64,000 nucleotides of DNA from Heterocephalus glaber (lineage: Eukaryota > Chordata > Mammalia > Rodentia > Bathyergidae): NCBI RefSeq assembly GCF_000247695.1, contig NW_004624843.1:2185890-2249889 (forward strand), in the 5' to 3' direction. Shown in pieces: positions 58,951-64,000 of the stretch. Position numbers and translations under genes: made by a program. A model generated the notes under the pieces. The model saw only the letters and a program-made list of their open reading frames with translations. It made no database searches and was not told where the DNA came from. The first letter of the stretch is position 1; each line of letters starts with the position of its first letter.

Positions 58951-61494
58951 ACTGCTTCTTTAGAGAAAACAGATTTTGATTGGCTATAAATAGACTATGG
59001 AGAAATTTCCATTTAGTTTTTAGCCAATACATGACAATAACATATAACCATTTAGCTCACTTAGTGAAACCCCATATGAATCAGCTTAGCAAGGGTAGTT
59101 CTGTTTGTCTTGTAAGCAGGATCTTATGAGAAGGGAACATCAGGTGAGGCCTGTGTGAGATGCCATTCAAGAAACACCAGAGGAGGATGCTAGTGCCCTT
59201 TTTCCATCAGGATCTCTTCTCTATTTTTTTCCCTGCAATATGTTGTAATTTTACCACTTTAAATGCATTATTTTGGAAACTCTCACTGCACACATTACTC
59301 TGGACCTCCATGCTTATTAAATTAGATGGACACAAAGTTTAGCTCACATTCCAAACTTAGATGGATTAAGAGGGTCTTAGAGCTGCATGAAAAATAGAAT
59401 TCTGAGGTCATGTCTAGGTGGAATAGCCTTAATTATCAAGGCCAATTAAGGGAAAGAATAAGAGTTCAAGTAGGGGACAGATTTTGTTTGCAACACAACA
59501 TTAGGCTATGTACTCACTGGCAAGCATGTCAGTGTGAATTTATCTGGTGACTTTCCTAACCCTTAAATGAGAAAGGGGGAAAGGGACAGTTCTGAATCCA
59601 GAGCTAGGGTGACCATAACACTTACTTTGAATAACAGAGCACTTTTGAGAGGAAAATTAGCAAAATTGCAGGACAGAATATGTAAAACACTACTGTGTGG
59701 TATGCTCACCTTGGGTCCTTGGAAAGGCAAGCTCTCAACATCAACAGTGTAAATTGAAGAGTTCCTCTTTCACATAAGTCCACCATAATCTTTCCTGATA
59801 CCATAGCTTTTTCCTAGCTGTGGCTTCCAATGACTGTATTTCCCTAGCAGCAAAGAGGAGCTGAAGCAATTATGCTTGGTTAGGATTCCCAACCCTCAGA
59901 GATTCATTGTGAAACGCAGGCAAGAAATTCCATCAATTTGTAGTTTTTCAGAGACTGATAATCCAACTAATGTACTATCTTCTGCACTCTTGCTTTATTC
60001 TTTCACCAGTTATTTTAGTAATACGTCAGTTCTGATAAGAAGGCTTGATGCAAAAGACGAATCTTTTACATTAGATGGGTTTAGGGAATTACAAGTAGAT
60101 TTCATTTACCCATGTTCCTCTTATGGAAGGCTGACTGAGTGAAGACTGGTGATTCAGCTGGATGGCTTGCTCCTTCTAAGAGCTCTTTGTCCTGTTTGTC
60201 TCTTTTGTACAGAACAAACATTATGTGTGTGCTTATGAACACGCAAATCTCATTTCCCAGCCCTATTATCTGTGATTAACAAGATTAAACAATTGATCAA
60301 TGATCACTGAAATTCATTTGCAGTCATACCTATTAATGATATCATTAATAACAGCATGGGCTCTTTTAATAGCCAGTGCATTATTACTGAGGGTTTATGT
60401 TCCAGATACTAAGAAGGGCTTAACATTTTTGAGTTACTCTTTTGAAAGAAAGGCAAACAGTTAGAGCTCAGATGGTGTATGATACGGGGTTAAATAGTTA
60501 CTACTAAATACTCTTTTAAATGCAATTATGTAAGCTTCAGAGAATTATTTAAAATAATAGGAATGTTCTATGTTTATTTTTCAATTACCAGTAGAGGAAG
60601 GTGTTGGCTTCGTTAATCAGCAAAATGATTTGGCCCTTGCCAAAAGTGGTTGGATATTCTGTTCATGCATTCAGATCCTAGTCTGAATTGTGGTCCGTTC
60701 TCCTGCAGCACTTGTTGCTGTGTATGGTCTCCCTTGGCTGTGGGTGTCTACTACTAAGGGTTTTCACCTAATTTACACTGCCTCGACATATTACTATATG
60801 GTTATGTTACATGATGATTTAATTTGTGAATTATGATTTGACTTTTCACTTGATAAGCCAGCAATTTCTATTATACTAGATTGTAAATTCTCTAGGGTTG
60901 GCAGAAATTTATGATTTATCCTTATGTTTCCCTTTGAGATCTAACAAGGTTTGGAATATGTTTAGGTTGAATCATATGAAATTGTCTCAATGTGATCATT
61001 TTTGCCCCATCAAAAGCACTTTCAAATGGTTTAGTCTATGCATAATCCAGAAATAATTGTGGTATTAGTGGGATTATTTTTAAAAATTTACTTTCTCATT
61101 TGTGAATGTATGTATACATGTATCTATTATATGTACGTCCACTGTAATGCTACTTCTCATTAAGGACTATATGTTTTTTAGCGCAGATATTTAATTTTTA
61201 TTATACTTGAAAACAAGGAAATTATACAAAAGTCACATAGGACTGATTGAGTACAGTAATCAACAAGTTGATATATACATAATGTATATATGTATAAATA
61301 TGCATGTATTACTATGCATCACATACATATATATATGCATATGTAATATATTTAGTAACAGAAAAGTTTACATCTACAAGATTTTTATAATTTTTTTTCA
61401 ATAAACGAAATAATGTAGTGTGATTTCTTCCAAATTTGAATGGGAAGAAACATATTCTGCTCTAGAAATTAGCATCATATCACAGTAAAAGAAT
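58951..61494. other. No recognised feature
   Basis: Intronic sequence with an AT/TATA-rich patch at 61265-61345 (alternating tacata/tgcata units). 57023-58771 and 61586-62089 also lack supported features. Confidence 0.4.
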
Positions 61495-61585
61495 TGGATA
61501 GATGAATCAGGAACTTGAGTATTTTGCTTTAAGTTTTTGGGCCTTAGTTAGTTTGGCTGGGAAAATGAGATAGTTGAATTTAAAT
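61495..61585 (-). mobile_element. MIR fragment (antisense)
   Basis: 'aagtttttgggccttagttagtttggctgggaaaatgagat' is like the reverse MIR '..ctcagtttcctcatctgtaaaatgggg'. Short. Confidence 0.4.
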
Positions 61586-62089
61586 GAATTTATGTTGTTC
61601 AAATAACAACTTTCTGCAAGTCTCTTAAAACAAGGTTGTTGGTCAGCTCTAAAGTCCACATTCTGTGCAATGCAATTCTGCTGCTCTTAATAAGCCAAGA
61701 ATTCTTTACTCCTTGAGAAAATGTCAAAAGGAGAACAGTTATGAAGTTTTCTTAAATACGGATTTAGGAATAGAACACAATAAATCAAGCAATTCAGAAA
61801 CCTCTAATCCATGGCTCAGTTTGGGAAGAGATGGATGGCAGAGGTGGGGCTGAGGTGAAATGGCAGTGGAGGCTTTGTGATTTTCAAGTTATACCTTTGT
61901 GAATTGCTTAACTTTTTAAAGAATCATTTCCATGCATTACATTTTAAAATGTCATCAGAGCATATTTGGGAAAGTAGAATGTAGGCCATTCAGTTGGCTG
62001 TTTCTACTGTTAGAAAAAGGACTTGAAAGGTGAAGTTCAAGTGTGTTCAGTGCCAACGAGGGAGAGGAAACTGGCATGGCCAAGGTTAC

Positions 62090-62201
62090 CTTCTTACAGG
62101 CGGTGATGGAGCTGCGCGGGCTGCTTCCTGGGCTGCCGCTGCCGCTGCCGCTGCCCCGTGGCGCTTCTGAAACGTCACACATCAGTGGTGACTCCAAGTT
62201 G
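62090..62201 (-). CDS. SPHKAP: SPHKAP coding exon 2 (N-terminal Gly-Ser segment)
   Basis: SPHKAP is a neuronal and cardiac A-kinase anchoring protein that binds the RI regulatory subunits of PKA and was first found as a sphingosine kinase 1 interactor. Reading the minus strand, a 3' splice site (..acaaacag) precedes base 62201 and a 5' splice site (AAG|gtaacc) follows base 62090. The 112-bp exon starts with the last base of a split codon and gives 37 open codons: NLES near the start, then M-C-D-V, a Gly-Ser run, and SITACKK at the end. Known mammalian SPHKAP has the same order (SNLES.., M-Y-D-V, Gly/Ser-rich, SITACKK). The exact 1+37x3 length and the join into the next exon support the call. 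The Gly-Ser stretch is encoded by about four tandem GGCAGC units and seems longer and more regular than in human. The first exon with the start codon lies beyond the window. The splice acceptor has only a moderate pyrimidine tract; it is the weakest part of the call. Confidence 0.9.
62129..62159 (-). repeat. SPHKAP: GGCAGC tandem units inside SPHKAP exon 2
   Basis: On the minus strand four consecutive ggcagc hexamers (preceded by cgg, followed by cca) encode alternating Gly-Ser. In-frame hexamer gain or loss would only change the linker length. Confidence 0.9.
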
Positions 62202-63431
62202 CTGTTTGTGTCCCAAACACAAAAGAGAATACATTCCATGAGTCCTCTGGCTATTTCATCATGTAGGATGAACAAAGAATGACAATTTGTCAAAAATCGT
62301 CTTTTCCAATTGCATCCAACACTGCAAAACTTTCTGTTGAAATTGTCATTTTTGGTTGACAGTCTTGGGTGGTTGGTGACACCACTGTGGACGACACCAG
62401 AGTGAATACAGAGCTGCAGCCTAACACCCTCCTCAGTATTTAGTGGGACACAATTGCATCTTACTTCCGGGAATGTTTTCAGCTTTCCTTAAGCAAGAAG
62501 TTTAAAGTGCAAATAAAGCCTTTTCACTTGTCACTTTAATGTAGATCTGCCAATACCAACACATCATAAAATACTCATTTTATTTTTTAAAATTGAGGGT
62601 AGAATACAACTTTAGTTGGGAAGTAGGATGACTCCATGAAAAGAGCGTGGACTTCAGCTAATGCAGGTCATCTGCTCACCCTCTCTGGGACTGGAGACAA
62701 TCCTATTCTGTGATAGAAACTGGAGCCTTACACCTTCTTCATATCTTTGTCAAATTGTAGTGGGCTTCACTATGTAAAAGACTGCATAAATACACTAAAA
62801 TTTAAGATTATTTCTACACCTTTAAGAAGTAATACAAATTAGAATTATTACCAAGCATTTTCATCATTCACTGGAACATTTGAGTTAAACTTTAACACAA
62901 AATCCCTCTGAATCTTATAAGCACTTCTAAATACTTTTTTTTCTTATGATATGATCATTTAGAATTTTAAAATCTACTGATCTCTTAAGTCACATATTTT
63001 AATTCTGTTGTTAACCATATAGAGCATGTACAATTCATTGAAATATGTTTTTGGGATATGATCTAAGTTTTGTGTGTAATTCTCAACCCAAAACATAAAT
63101 CTTTTCTCTTTAAAGAAGCAAGAAATAAGTTAAATAAATAGAGCATTTCTAACAATTTCCAGTCACGTTTCCAGTTATGAATTAGCCAGTTTTCATCAGA
63201 TGGATGCACGAGTGTAGCTGTTAATATTTCCTTTATTAATTACCATGAAAAACATTTAAAAATGACTACTGATGGTGCTATGTAATAAATCCTAATCAGG
63301 CAACAATCTTGCACAATAACTAAAATAAAATCTGCTTTTGTTTAAAATTTTTATATACTTTTTTCTGAGTAATTGTCACAGGGCTAGAATAAATCTAGTA
63401 TGAATTAAAAGAAAACATGTTATTTTGGTTA

Positions 63432-63580
63432 CCTGGGGAAAGAGCAAAGTAAGGATGTGGAGAAGAAGAAAGAGAGAAAATCAAAAAGACAGAACAGGAA
63501 GGAAGAAAAAGAGGGAGATAAAGGTGGAGGGGGCAGGATGGCAGGAAGGAAAGAAGAAAGGAAGAAAGATGACGGAGGAA
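63432..63580 (+). repeat. Purine-rich low-complexity tract (GA/GGAA)
   Basis: Almost unbroken A/G with gagaagaagaaagaga and gaaggaaag-like units. Open frames of 74-87 codons on both strands come from this composition. Confidence 0.85.
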
Positions 63581-63729
63581 TTTGGGTTCATTTCCCGGCC
63601 ATTGGCCCCTAGCTACTCTGCACCTACACTTTCTGGGTCTCCTCATTGATAATGACACACTTAAACTAAAATCTGCAGTTTCCTCCTAACTCTGCAAGTC
63701 TCTTGAATATGCTAGAGCCCTTGAGTTTT

Positions 63730-63857
63730 CTGTCCCTCTTTTTTTGTTGTTGTTGTTCTGTTTTTTTGGTACTGGCGATCGAACTCGGGACTGTACGCTT
63801 GCGTGGCAGGCGCTGGAACCACTGAGCTAAATCCCCTGTCCTTCAGTCCCTCTTTTT
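63730..63857 (-). mobile_element. Recent ID SINE (antisense) with TSD
   Basis: Minus strand: ggacaggggatttagctcag..gagttcgatcgccagtacc plus A-rich tail (body 63745-63843). Duplication ctgtccctcttttt (63730) / cagtccctcttttt (63844). CpGs are largely retained, which argues for a young copy. Confidence 0.9.
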
Positions 63858-64000
63858 ACAGCTCCACGCAATGTGGGGAGCATAACTTATTAAACTGCCA
63901 TTTCAGTGTGACTACACAGTAAACCCACTGCAGATGTCCTAAAGGTGAAATAGGTGGCCCTGTGGTTTTAAATCATTAACATGTGGAAGATAAGACCACA

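Larger units (their letters stand above)
43636..62089 (-). other. SPHKAP: SPHKAP intron 2 (18,454 bp)
   Basis: Complete intron between the two recognised exons: donor gtaacc at its high-coordinate end, acceptor ctccttcccctag at its low-coordinate end, phase 0. It contains the LINE-1/3'-UTR chimera, an ID element, MaLR LTRs, MIR and old LINE-1 pieces. Confidence 0.85.
62202..64000 (-). other. SPHKAP: SPHKAP intron 1 (partial)
   Basis: Sequence upstream of exon 2 in the gene's direction. The intron interrupts a codon after its second base (phase 2). No start-codon exon, CpG island or promoter is visible up to 64000. The stretch 62202-63420 holds no recognised repeat. 63432-63580 is a purine-rich low-complexity tract, and an antisense ID element lies at 63745-63843. 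Confidence 0.75.

Noticed and set aside
62043..62282. 79-codon plus-strand frame with a Pro-Leu repeat
   Set aside because: It is the complement of SPHKAP exon 2; the minus strand has the splice sites and the protein match.
1..64000. CRISPR array, operon or phage-like system
   Set aside because: No regularly spaced short repeats, no dense coding, and clear mammalian intron and repeat structure throughout.

Overview
The window is mammalian nuclear DNA: AT-rich, intron-dominated, packed with LINE-1, SINE, MaLR LTR and old DNA-transposon copies, with no dense coding. The SINEs identify a rodent. There are fused 7SL-type B1 plus tRNA-Ala-like ID dimers (the B1-dID design of squirrel-, dormouse-, beaver- and geomyoid-type rodents) and a set of monomeric ID copies sharing a distinctive 'gggatttagctcagtggttc' head. 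MT/ORR1-like MaLR LTRs agree. I cannot fix the species; a non-murid rodent is my inference.

The only protein-coding gene I can support is SPHKAP (SPHK1 interactor, AKAP domain containing), on the minus strand. Two short coding exons near its N terminus are present, each with consensus splice sites and each matching the known protein: complement(62090..62201) (..SNLES.. to ..SITACKK) and complement(43528..43635) (VLRSNSLLESTDYW.. to ..ENCAS). They join in phase 0 across an 18,454-bp intron. Everything below 43528 is the next intron (its downstream exon is outside the window), and everything above 62201 is the first intron. Neither the promoter/first exon nor the large AKAP exon is here.

The introns carry the rest. 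(1) 1-9 kb: old LTR pieces, ID and B1-dID copies, and a young LINE-1 3' end (4418-5445) with a second LINE-1 nested inside it, both with target-site duplications (TSDs). (2) 10-13.2 kb: two LINE-1 3' ends head to head, forming a ~650-bp-arm inverted repeat, followed by an older LINE-1. (3) 17-31 kb: LINE-1, several MaLR LTRs, a MaLR internal segment, a 194-bp hAT-type MITE with a perfect 8-bp TSD, and an exon-like plus-strand segment at 20896-20998. (4) 34-37.4 kb: ID copies, a 28-bp ID stump with a perfect 14-bp TSD, and an old LINE-1 ORF2 remnant interrupted by a small retrocopy of an mRNA-like 3' end. (5) 44-45.2 kb: a LINE-1/mRNA-3'-end chimera bounded by a perfect 14-bp TSD and carrying the same 3' module. 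(6) 45-64 kb: scattered ID, LTR, MIR, L2, LINE-1 and simple repeats around the upstream exon.

No bacterial-type operon, CRISPR or defence system is present. The interesting material is retroposition structure: the shared non-LINE 3' module, nested and inverted LINE-1 copies, the ID stump, and the hAT MITE. Repeat-family names come from remembered consensus patterns, not from a search, and repeat edges without a TSD are approximate.
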